From an uncultured Eubacteriales bacterium (GTDB lineage Bacteria > Bacillota_A > Clostridia > Oscillospirales > Oscillospiraceae), in the NCBI GenBank assembly GCA_949451265.1, contig CASTQR010000122.1, positions 1 to 5,338 of the forward strand: DNA of 5,338 bases. The letters are read 5' to 3'. A program made the translations under genes and the position numbers. This document shows, one piece after another, positions 1 to 5,338 of the stretch (positions are counted from its first letter, which is position 1; the number at the start of each line of letters is the position of its first letter). Under the pieces are notes generated by a model. The model saw nothing but the letters and a program-made list of their open reading frames with translations, was not told the DNA's origin and ran no database searches.

Positions 1-1326
1 GAGATCTCCGCCAAGCAGGGCATCAACATCCCGGCGGTGCTGGAGGACATCGTCCACAACGTCCCCGCCCCCCAGGGCGACCCGGACGCGCCGCTGAAGG
101 CCCTGATCTTCGACAGCCAGTACGATCCCTACTTAGGCGTCATCGTCTACTTCCGGATCATGGAGGGGACCATCCGGCCGGGGATGCAAGTAAAGCTGAT
201 GGCCTCCGGCGCCCAGTACACGGTGCTGGACTGCGGCTGGCTGCGGCCCCTGGGCATGGACAGCGCCCCGTCCCTGTCCGCCGGGGAGGTGGGCTGGTTC
301 ACCGCCTCCATCAAGAACGTGAAGGACACCCGGGTGGGGGACACCATCACCCAGGCCGACCGGCCCACGGGGTCAGCCCTCCCCGGCTACCGCCCCGCCC
401 AGGCCATGGTATACTGCGGCGTGTACACTGAGGACGGCTCCAAGTACCCCGACCTGCGGGACGCTTTGGAAAAGCTCCAATTGAACGACGCCTCCCTGTC
501 CTTCGAGCCCGAGTCCTCCGTGGCCCTGGGCTTCGGGTTCCGGTGCGGCTTTTTGGGGATGCTCCACATGGAGATCATCCAGGAGCGGCTGGAGCGGGAG
601 TTTGACCTGGACCTCATCACCACCCTGCCCTCCGTCATCTACGAGGTGACGAAAACCGACGGCACCCTGGTGCGGGTGGACAATCCCCACAACTACCCCG
701 ACCCCGGCTCCATCAAGCAGGCCATGGAGCCCTATGCCGCCGTGTCCATCATCTCCCCGCCGGACTACGTGGGCAATATCATGCCCCTGTGCCAGGAGCG
801 CCGGGGGGAGTACAAGGATATGCAGTACCTGGACACCAACCTGGTGGAGATCCGGTATCTCATGCCGCTGAACGAGATCATCTACGACTTTTTCGACACC
901 TTGAAGGCCAAGACCCGGGGCTACGCCTCCCTGGACTACGAGCTGGACGAATACCGGCCCTCCGATCTGGTAAAGGTAGATCTGCTGCTCAACGGCGACC
1001 AGGTGGACGCCCTGTCCTTCATCGCCCACCGGGACAAGGCGTACAAGCGGGCCCGGCGGATCTGTGAGAAGCTGAAGGAGAACATCCCCCGCCAGATGTT
1101 CGAGGTGCCCATACAGGCGGCCATCGGCGGCAAGGTCATTGCCCGGGAGACCTTGAAGGCCCTGCGGAAGGACGTGCTGGCCAAGTGCTACGGCGGCGAC
1201 ATCACCCGGAAGAAGAAGCTGCTGGAAAAGCAGAAAGAGGGCAAGAAGAAGATGCGCTCCCTGGGCACGGTGCAAATGCCTACGGAGGCATTTATGGCCG
1301 TCCTCAAGATCGATGACGAGGGGTAG
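1..1326 (+). CDS. lepA: Elongation factor 4 (LepA), 5'-truncated by the window edge
   Basis: This is the C-terminal 441 residues of LepA/EF4, a ribosome-associated translational GTPase of the cytoplasm linked to back-translocation and to initiation or 30S biogenesis. The frame is open from base 1, so the true start lies outside the window; the GTG at 37 is an internal valine. The fragment begins at the end of the G domain, with the G5 motif SAK at residues 3-5 followed by [12 protein letters not shown]. Next come the domain II beta barrel (about 27-120), an EF-G III-like domain starting near M136 and including [10 protein letters not shown] (about 183-192), a domain V-like region (about 240-325), and the EF4-specific C-terminal domain. 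The latter has the basic segment at 403-422 and ends in [13 protein letters not shown]. LepA is usually about 600 residues, so about 160 are missing, including the P-loop. The visible part has no frameshift or odd residue. Identification is by family recall and is very secure. Confidence 0.97.
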   Translation, partial: EISAKQGINIPAVLEDIVHNVPAPQGDPDAPLKALIFDSQYDPYLGVIVYFRIMEGTIRPGMQVKLMASGAQYTVLDCGWLRPLGMDSAPSLSAGEVGWFTASIKNVKDTRVGDTITQADRPTGSALPGYRPAQAMVYCGVYTEDGSKYPDLRDALEKLQLNDASLSFEPESSVALGFGFRCGFLGMLHMEIIQERLEREFDLDLITTLPSVIYEVTKTDGTLVRVDNPHNYPDPGSIKQAMEPYAAVSIISPPDYVGNIMPLCQERRGEYKDMQYLDTNLVEIRYLMPLNEIIYDFFDTLKAKTRGYASLDYELDEYRPSDLVKVDLLLNGDQVDALSFIAHRDKAYKRARRICEKLKENIPRQMFEVPIQAAIGGKVIARETLKALRKDVLAKCYGGDITRKKKLLEKQKEGKKKMRSLGTVQMPTEAFMAVLKIDDEG

Positions 1327-1351
1327 CACCCCTTCAGGAACCCCCGGCAGC

Positions 1352-1369
1352 GCGGGGGCGAGCCCCCGC
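1352..1369 (+). other. GC-rich hairpin 1 downstream of lepA (possible weak terminator)
   Basis: A perfect 7-bp stem (1352-1358 with 1363-1369, GCGGGGG/CCCCCGC) closes a CGAG tetraloop 26 bases after the lepA stop. No U-run follows (the next bases are CCTTAGCC), so it is not a classical intrinsic terminator. Its right arm (1364-1370) could instead pair with 1396-1402, part of the next hairpin. Confidence 0.5.
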
Positions 1370-1386
1370 CCTTAGCCTTCCCCCTT

Positions 1387-1401
1387 CCCGCCGGAGGCGG
1401 G
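1387..1401 (+). other. GC-rich hairpin 2 in the lepA-BMP gap
   Basis: A 6-bp perfect stem CCCGCC (1387-1392) / GGCGGG (1396-1401) with a GGA loop. The right arm, extended to 1402, is also exactly complementary to 1364-1370, the right arm of hairpin 1, so hairpins 1 and 2 can form or the alternative long-range stem, but not both. No U-tract follows. Confidence 0.4.
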
Positions 1402-1405
1402 GACA

Positions 1406-1427
1406 GGCAAGGGGCAGAGCCCCTGCC
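1406..1427 (+). other. GC-rich hairpin 3 immediately upstream of the BMP-gene ribosome site
   Basis: GGCA (1406-1409) and GGGGC (1411-1415) pair with GCCCC (1419-1423) and TGCC (1424-1427) around an AGA loop, giving nine pairs with a single bulged A at 1410. It ends three bases before the AAAGGAG ribosome site of the next gene. It could be a 5' leader structure, a 3' stabiliser of lepA mRNA, or a dispersed intergenic repeat; the sequence does not decide. Confidence 0.45.
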
Positions 1428-1430
1428 AAG

Positions 1431-1437
1431 AAAGGAG
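1431..1437 (+). promoter_or_regulatory. Ribosome binding site for the ParB-like/BMP gene
   Basis: AAAGGAG lies seven bases before the ATG at 1445 and fixes that start. No convincing -35/-10 promoter pair is visible in the 118-base gap, so transcription may come partly by read-through from lepA or from a promoter I cannot recognise. Confidence 0.85.
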
Positions 1438-1444
1438 CAATTTC

Positions 1445-3382
1445 ATGCCAAGCGGCGAAGCGTTGCAATATTATTCCGCCGCCCTGAAACAGGGCCAGCG
1501 GGAATACAAGAACTGCGTCCACCGGGGGCGCTACCCCTATATCCAGTCCCTCCAGCAGGTGCGCCAGAAGCCTCTGTCCCAGATCGCCCTGGGGGCCATG
1601 GAGATCCCCATCTACCTCATCGTGGGCTCCACCCAGGATGCCCGGTGCAATTCCTTCTCCCCCAGCTTCTTCCCCCTGCTGGACGTGGACACCGAGTTCG
1701 CCTCCAAGTGGACCAACCTGTGCCACGCCCAGCTCACCGAGGGCATCCACGACCCCATCAAGTGCTATGAGTACCTGGGCCGGTTCTACGTGGAGGAGGG
1801 GAACAAGCGGGTCAGCGTGCTGAAATCCCTGGGCTCCGCCACCATCCGGGCGGAGGTGATCCGGCTCATGCCCGAGCAGGCCGGGGACGTCACGGTGCAG
1901 ATCTATATGGAGTTCCTGGACTTCTACCGCTGCTCCAAGTGCTGGGGCGTCCACTTCACCGAGCCGGGGGGTTACGCCGCCCTCCAGGCCGCCCTGGGCT
2001 TCGCCAAGGACGAGCCCTGGCCCGAGGAGTTCCAACGCAAGTTCAAGCGGCACTTCTTCGCCTTCCGGGACAGCTTCTACCGCCTGGGCGGCGGCGGCCT
2101 GGGCATCACCGCCGGGGACGCCCTGGTGCGCTGGCTCAGCTTCCACACCGGGGCGGAGTTCCTGGAGATGGAGGCGGAGGGCTACCGCCAGACCCTGTCC
2201 GCCGTGTGGAAGGAGCTGTGCGTCTACACCGACACCCAGCCCATCGCCGTCAGCCTGGCCCCCAGGGGGGAGGAGAAAAAGTCCGGCTCCGGCCTGCTGT
2301 CCTCCCTCACCCGGAAGAAGCTGCGCTGCGCCTTCCTGTTCCAGAAGAACCCCCAGACCAGCGCCTGGACCGCCGCCCACGACAAGGGCCGGGAGTACCT
2401 GGAGGAGATCCTGAAAGACAGCGTGACCGTGGCCAGCTACTATGATGTGGAGCCCCAGGGGGCGGAGGCCGTGGTGGAGGAGGCGGTGTCCGCCGGGGCG
2501 GAGCTCATCTTTACCACCTCCGTGGCCCTCATCGACGCCACCCTGCGGGTGGCGGTGAAGTACCCCAAGGTGCGCTTCCTCAACTGCTCCATCGACCAGC
2601 CCTATGTGAACGTGAAAGCCTACTACTGCCGGGTGTACGAGGCCAAGTTCGTCACCGGGGCCATCGCCGGGGCCCTCTGCAAGAACGGGAAAATCGGCTA
2701 CGTGGGCAGCTACCCCATCCTCAGCGTGCCCGCCAGCATCAACGCCTTCGCCCTGGGGGCGTCCCTCACCAACCCGGACGCCCGGATCGAGCTGCGCTGG
2801 CACTGTCTGCCGGGGGACTATATGGAGGACTTCCGGCGGCAGGGCATCCGCCTGGTCAGCGACCGGGATCACATCGCGGAGCAGCCCGAGGGGGCCCAGG
2901 GCCTGGCCCGCTTAGGGGACGACGGGAAGCTGAAGCTGCTGGCCTCCCCCAGCTGGCTGTGGGGGGAGTTCTACGTCCGCATGGTGCGGGAGTTCCTCCA
3001 GGATCCCCGGCGGATCCCCTTAGCGGGGGACAGCGACCGGGCCCTGAACTTCTGGTGGGGGATGAACAGCGGCGTGGTGGATCTGAAGTACAGCGCCGAC
3101 CTGCCCGACGGCGTGCTGGAGCTGGCCCGGATCCTCAAGGCGGGGATACAGGCCGGGGCCATCCAGCCCTTCCACCGGCGGATCGCGGCCCAGGACGGCC
3201 GGGTGATCAACGATGGCAGCCGGGGGCTGACCATGGAGGAGATTTTGAAGATGGATTGGCTGTGCGACCGGGTGGACGGCTCCCTGCCCGCCTATGAGGA
3301 CGTGCTCCCCGTGGCCCAGCCCACCGTCCGCCGCCTGGGGATCAACCGCAAGGCCATCCCCCCGGAGGAGGCGGGCCTGTGA
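1445..3382 (+). CDS. Cytoplasmic ParB-like/BMP (PnrA-type) ligand-binding fusion protein
   Basis: A 645-residue protein, usually named BMP family ABC transporter substrate-binding protein. An N-terminal region (about 35-142) ends in the ParB/sulfiredoxin-like segment FYVEEGNKRVSVLK (114-127). A helical linker with a CSKC pair (C163, C166) follows. From about 292 there is a BMP/PnrA-like type I periplasmic-binding fold: AFLFQ (296-300), TAAHDKG (309-315), ELIFTTSVALIDATLRVA (353-370), GAIAGALCKNGKIGYVGSYP (405-424), INAFALGAS (432-440) with NPDA, then WWGMNSGVVD (537-546). BMP proteins bind purine nucleosides for ABC import and are normally lipoproteins. This one has a polar N terminus, no hydrophobic signal and no lipobox, and contains many cysteines, so I infer a cytoplasmic protein that senses or delivers a nucleoside-like ligand. 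There is no permease or ATPase gene beside it. The next gene overlaps its stop, suggesting joint function. Domain calls are confident for BMP and moderate for ParB-like; the ligand is unknown. Confidence 0.88.
   Translation: MPSGEALQYYSAALKQGQREYKNCVHRGRYPYIQSLQQVRQKPLSQIALGAMEIPIYLIVGSTQDARCNSFSPSFFPLLDVDTEFASKWTNLCHAQLTEGIHDPIKCYEYLGRFYVEEGNKRVSVLKSLGSATIRAEVIRLMPEQAGDVTVQIYMEFLDFYRCSKCWGVHFTEPGGYAALQAALGFAKDEPWPEEFQRKFKRHFFAFRDSFYRLGGGGLGITAGDALVRWLSFHTGAEFLEMEAEGYRQTLSAVWKELCVYTDTQPIAVSLAPRGEEKKSGSGLLSSLTRKKLRCAFLFQKNPQTSAWTAAHDKGREYLEEILKDSVTVASYYDVEPQGAEAVVEEAVSAGAELIFTTSVALIDATLRVAVKYPKVRFLNCSIDQPYVNVKAYYCRVYEAKFVTGAIAGALCKNGKIGYVGSYPILSVPASINAFALGASLTNPDARIELRWHCLPGDYMEDFRRQGIRLVSDRDHIAEQPEGAQGLARLGDDGKLKLLASPSWLWGEFYVRMVREFLQDPRRIPLAGDSDRALNFWWGMNSGVVDLKYSADLPDGVLELARILKAGIQAGAIQPFHRRIAAQDGRVINDGSRGLTMEEILKMDWLCDRVDGSLPAYEDVLPVAQPTVRRLGINRKAIPPEEAGL
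3364..3370 (+). promoter_or_regulatory. Ribosome binding site and GTGA overlap that couple the two genes
   Basis: GGAGGAG inside the 3' end of the upstream gene is eight bases before a GTG at 3379. That start shares four bases (GTGA, 3379-3382) with the upstream TGA stop. The well-placed site supports the GTG start and translational coupling of the two proteins. Confidence 0.85.
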
Positions 3383-4020
3383 AGCTGCTGGTGATCTCGG
3401 ACGCCGCCGATCCGGGGCTTTGGGACCATTTCTCCAAGGAGAAGCTGGGCGGGGCGGACGCCATCCTGTCCTGCGGGGACCTGCCCTCCAGCTACCTCAG
3501 CTTTCTGGTGACCATGGGCAATATCCCGGTGTTCTACGTCCACGGCAACCACGACGCCAAATACGAGCAAAATCCCCCGGAGGGCTGCGACTGCATCGAC
3601 GGGGAGCTGGTGAGCTTCCGGGGGTACAGGATTTTGGGGCTTGGGGGGTGCGCCCGGTATAACCGCGGCCCCCACCAGTACACAGAGCGGGAGATGCGCC
3701 GCCGGATCGCCAAGGTGCGCAAGGCCCTGCGGCGGGGCGGGGTGGACATCCTCGTCACCCACGCCCCCGCCCAGGGGCTGGGGGACATGGACGATCCCTG
3801 CCACCGGGGGTTCGCCTGCTTCCGGGAGCTGCTGGACCGGTACAGCCCCCTGTACCACTGCTATGGGCACGTCCACTTGCAGTACGTCCCCACCCAGCCC
3901 CGCCAGCGGCAGTATGGGGACACGGTGGTGGTGAACGCCTCGGGCAAGTACCTCATCGAGCTGCCCGACCGGGCGGAGGAGCCGCTGCCCTGGTGGAAGC
4001 GGCTGGGGCGGCGGGCCTGA
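3379..4020 (+). CDS. Calcineurin-like metallophosphoesterase with an altered first metal motif
   Basis: A 213-residue soluble protein of the calcineurin-like (MPE) superfamily, whose members hydrolyse phosphomonoesters or phosphodiesters with a two-metal centre. The metal motifs appear in order: SCGDL (31-35), HGNHD (55-59), VTHAP (126-130) and GHVH (163-166). The first motif, normally D-x-H, reads SDAAD (7-11): D8 is kept but the histidine position is A10. Recalled relatives of this subfamily also lack the histidine there, so it may be a subfamily trait and not damage. Other features are PPEGCDCID (66-74), RILGLGG (84-90) and a basic helix EMRRRIAKVRKALRRGG (105-121). There is no signal peptide or membrane segment. 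The gene starts at GTG, overlaps the BMP-like gene by four bases and ends just before a strong hairpin, so the two form the end of one transcript. The substrate is unknown; a nucleotide or cyclic nucleotide is plausible from the BMP partner, but that is inference. Confidence 0.9.
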   Translation: MKLLVISDAADPGLWDHFSKEKLGGADAILSCGDLPSSYLSFLVTMGNIPVFYVHGNHDAKYEQNPPEGCDCIDGELVSFRGYRILGLGGCARYNRGPHQYTEREMRRRIAKVRKALRRGGVDILVTHAPAQGLGDMDDPCHRGFACFRELLDRYSPLYHCYGHVHLQYVPTQPRQRQYGDTVVVNASGKYLIELPDRAEEPLPWWKRLGRRA

Positions 4021-4054
4021 CCAGCGATCAAGCACCCGATCCCAGGGTAACATG

Positions 4055-4082
4055 ACAGGGGGCGGCATCTGCCGCCCCCTGT
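4055..4082. terminator. Strong hairpin between convergent genes (probable bidirectional terminator)
   Basis: A perfect 12-bp stem, 4055-4066 (ACAGGGGGCGGC) with 4071-4082 (GCCGCCCCCTGT), closes an ATCT loop. It lies between the phosphoesterase stop at 4020 and the GNAT stop at 4086, where two opposing transcripts must end. The + strand tail has only three T (4082-4084) and the - strand tail is also poor in U, so efficiency is uncertain in both directions. The stem is nearly the same as that at 4601-4628. Confidence 0.75.
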
Positions 4083-4085
4083 TTG

Positions 4086-4580
4086 CTACACAAACCAGTA
4101 ATACACGTGCTCCGCCGTCTCCCGGCGCAGCTCGCCCCCGTTGGCCTCCGCCACCTTGCGGGACGCGGTGTTGTCCGGGTGGACCGTCACCAGCAGCTCC
4201 TCCGTGATGCCCATCCGCCGGGCCTCCTGGATCATCAGCCCCAACAGAGCCTTGCCGTAGCCGCGGTTCTGCTTTGTTCCGTCCACAGCGTAACCGATAT
4301 GCCCTCCGGCTTCCCGCAGGGCGTCGGTGAGGCGGTGGCGCAGCGACCCGAAGGCCACGGGAACCCCGTCATCCATGAGCCAAAACGTGGTATCCGGCAC
4401 CTGCCAGTCCTCCAGTCCAATACCTTGACTGCGATCCACCCGCTTGGCCAGCCATTTGGGGAAGTCCTCCCACGCCATCTGGTAGCAGCTGTTCAAAAAC
4501 CCGTTTTCCGGGGGGATGCGCTGGAGCATTTCGTACACGTCCCGCCCATCGGTTAGGGCGGCTTTCTGTAAGTACACCAT
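4086..4580 (-). CDS. GNAT-family N-acetyltransferase
   Basis: A 164-residue protein with the single-domain GNAT fold, a family that transfers acetyl from acetyl-CoA to an amine. The acetyl-CoA binding motif A is visible: GHIGYAVDGTKQNRGYGKAL (93-112), with the pyrophosphate-loop signature Q-N-R-G-Y-G at 104-109, followed by the helix LGLMIQEARRMG. Motif B is suggested by LLVTVHPDNTASRKVAEANG (129-148), where N137 and the S140-R141 stretch are typical. The preceding strand FWLMDDGVPVAFGSLRHRL (66-84) is the usual substrate-side beta hairpin. The length is normal, and no signal peptide or second domain is seen. The ATG has AGGAGGT five bases upstream. It lies 62 bases downstream of pnp on the same strand, with a terminator-type hairpin between, so it is either a read-through gene or has its own weak promoter. 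The acceptor substrate (protein, antibiotic, polyamine or small metabolite) cannot be told from sequence. Confidence 0.9.
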   Translation of the reverse strand: MVYLQKAALTDGRDVYEMLQRIPPENGFLNSCYQMAWEDFPKWLAKRVDRSQGIGLEDWQVPDTTFWLMDDGVPVAFGSLRHRLTDALREAGGHIGYAVDGTKQNRGYGKALLGLMIQEARRMGITEELLVTVHPDNTASRKVAEANGGELRRETAEHVYYWFV

Positions 4581-4585
4581 GAGAT

Positions 4586-4592
4586 ACCTCCT
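4586..4592 (-). promoter_or_regulatory. Ribosome binding site of the GNAT gene
   Basis: On the - strand AGGAGGT stands five bases before the ATG at 4580, a near-perfect anti-16S match that settles the start. It follows the U-containing tail of the pnp hairpin by only a few bases, so a transcript starting after the hairpin would have an extremely short leader. Confidence 0.85.
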
Positions 4593-4600
4593 GAAAACAG

Positions 4601-4628
4601 ACAGGGGACGGCAAACGCCGCCCCCTGT
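4601..4628 (-). terminator. Intrinsic terminator downstream of pnp
   Basis: Read on the - strand, ACAGGGGGCGGC (4628-4617), a GTTT loop and GCCGTCCCCTGT (4612-4601) form a 12-bp stem with one G-U pair, followed by CTGTTTTC. The same odd position is an A-C mismatch in + strand RNA, so the structure is better on the - strand, the direction of pnp. It lies 15 bases after the pnp stop and directly before the GNAT leader, so it should limit read-through from pnp. Confidence 0.8.
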
Positions 4629-4642
4629 TTACGGCTTCTTGT

Positions 4643-5338
4643 TTACTTCACAATCTCGCCCCGGGCCTTCTTCTCCTCGATCTCCCGGAGGGCGTCCTTA
4701 TAGGACAGGTTCACCCGGCCCTTCTCGTCGATATCGGTGACCTTCACCCAGATCATGTCGCCGATGTTGATCACGTCCTCCACCTTGGCCACCCGGTGGT
4801 TGGCCAGCTTGGAGATGTGGACCATGCCGTCCTTGCCGGGGGCCAGCTCCACGAACGCGCCGAACTGGAGGATGCGCACCACCTTGCCGTAGTACAGCGA
4901 GCCCACCTCGGGCACGAACACGATGGTGTCGATCATCTTCTTGGCGATCTCGCAGGCCTCGGCGTTGGGGGAGGCGATGTGGATGGTGCCGTCGTCCTCG
5001 ATGTCGATCTGGGCGCCGGACTCGGCGGTGATCTTCTGGATCACGGAGCCGCCCTTGCCGATGACCTCCCGGATCTTGTCCGGGTCGATCTTCACGGTGA
5101 TCATCTTGGGGGCGTACTTGCTCACCTCGGGCCGGGGTGCGGCGATGCAGGGCAGCATGATCTCGTCCAGGATGGCGAACCGGGCGTCCTTCGTGATCTC
5201 CAGCGCCTCCTTGATGATGGCGTGGGACAGGCCGTCGTTCTTCAGGTCCATCTGGATGGCGGTGATGCCCTTCTTGGTGCCCGCCACCTTGAAGTCCATC
5301 TCGCCGTGGAAGTCCTCCACGCCCTGGATGTCGATGAA
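4643..5338 (-). CDS. pnp: Polynucleotide phosphorylase, C-terminal part (5' end beyond window)
   Basis: This is the last 231 residues of PNPase, the trimeric 3'-to-5' phosphorolytic exoribonuclease of cytoplasmic RNA turnover, which releases nucleoside diphosphates from RNA plus phosphate. The frame runs off the right edge; the GTG at 5320 is an internal valine. The visible part starts in the second RNase PH domain with EDFHGEMDFKVAGT. Fragment residues D9 and D15 match by position the catalytic or metal aspartates known from E. coli (D486 and D492). A KH domain follows (about 77-140) with the GxxG loop in VIGKGGSVI (92-100), then an S1 RNA-binding domain (about 145-215) with GKVVRILQFGAFVEL and DGMVHISKL. 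The protein ends about 15 residues after S1, without a long tail. PNPase is normally about 700 residues, so two thirds are outside the window. No defect is seen. The stop is TAA at 4645-4643, 15 bases before a terminator hairpin. Confidence 0.97.
   Translation of the reverse strand, partial: FIDIQGVEDFHGEMDFKVAGTKKGITAIQMDLKNDGLSHAIIKEALEITKDARFAILDEIMLPCIAAPRPEVSKYAPKMITVKIDPDKIREVIGKGGSVIQKITAESGAQIDIEDDGTIHIASPNAEACEIAKKMIDTIVFVPEVGSLYYGKVVRILQFGAFVELAPGKDGMVHISKLANHRVAKVEDVINIGDMIWVKVTDIDEKGRVNLSYKDALREIEEKKARGEIVK

Noticed and set aside
37..39. GTG at 37 as a start of lepA
   Set aside because: The frame is open to base 1 and the upstream residues [12 protein letters not shown] are conserved LepA sequence, so this is an internal valine in a gene cut by the window edge.
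373..1329. A 318-codon - strand open frame opposite lepA
   Set aside because: Low-complexity Leu/Gly/Val/His translation antisense to a well-recognised LepA; an artefact of codon bias.
1931..1942. CSKC pair in the BMP-like protein as a zinc or redox site
   Set aside because: Only one CxxC pair is visible, with no second pair at a suitable distance; too little to call a metal site.
1334..2872. A 512-codon open frame on the - strand opposite the BMP-like gene
   Set aside because: Its translation is repetitive, rich in Gly, Val, Leu, Ala and His, without recognisable domains, as expected for the antisense of a GC3-biased gene. The + strand protein has clear family motifs across the same bases.
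3292..4068. A 258-codon - strand open frame opposite the phosphoesterase
   Set aside because: Pro/Val/Gly-rich shadow of the + strand gene, which has all its metal motifs; it also runs through the 4055-4082 hairpin.
4083..4556. A 157-codon + strand open frame opposite the GNAT gene
   Set aside because: No family resemblance, and the - strand frame has a GNAT acetyl-CoA motif plus an excellent ribosome site.
4617..4655. Possible - strand promoter for the GNAT gene (TTGTGA, 16 bases, TAAACA) around the pnp stop
   Set aside because: The -10 match is only three of six and the start would fall inside the pnp terminator stem, so I do not call it.
5318..5320. GTG at 5320 (- strand) as a start of pnp
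   Set aside because: The frame continues to the window end with FIDIQG, which is PNPase sequence just before the catalytic region, so the gene is simply truncated by the window.

Overview
The window looks like chromosome from a GC-rich, low-redundancy Firmicute, most likely a gut clostridium of the Oscillospiraceae type (the Flavonifractor, Lawsonibacter or Oscillibacter kind). This is an inference from the roughly 60-65% GC, the strong G/C preference at third codon positions, clear AGGAGG-type ribosome sites and the flavour of the LepA and Pnp sequences. No mobile element, rRNA, tRNA or CRISPR array is visible.

Layout from left to right. The window opens inside lepA (EF4) on the + strand, just after most of its GTPase domain. 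A 118-base gap with three consecutive GC-rich hairpins follows. Next is a two-gene + strand unit: a 645-residue cytoplasmic protein joining a ParB-like N-terminal region to a BMP/PnrA-type ligand-binding domain, then a 213-residue calcineurin-like metallophosphoesterase. The second gene starts at a GTG that overlaps the first gene's stop codon by four bases. A strong hairpin at 4055-4082 separates this unit from the genes on the opposite strand. On the - strand, read from the right edge, lie the C-terminal third of pnp (polynucleotide phosphorylase), a terminator hairpin at 4601-4628, and a small GNAT N-acetyltransferase gene.

lepA and pnp are housekeeping genes of translation and RNA turnover, and they frame the less understood middle. 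The point of most interest is the BMP-like/phosphoesterase pair. The BMP fold normally belongs to an exported lipoprotein that binds nucleosides for an ABC transporter. Here it has no signal peptide or lipobox, carries a ParB-like module, and is translationally coupled to a phosphoesterase whose first metal motif is altered. A cytoplasmic nucleoside or nucleotide sensing or processing pair is a reasonable hypothesis, but the sequence alone does not prove it. The two terminator-type hairpins on either side of the GNAT gene are near-identical copies.
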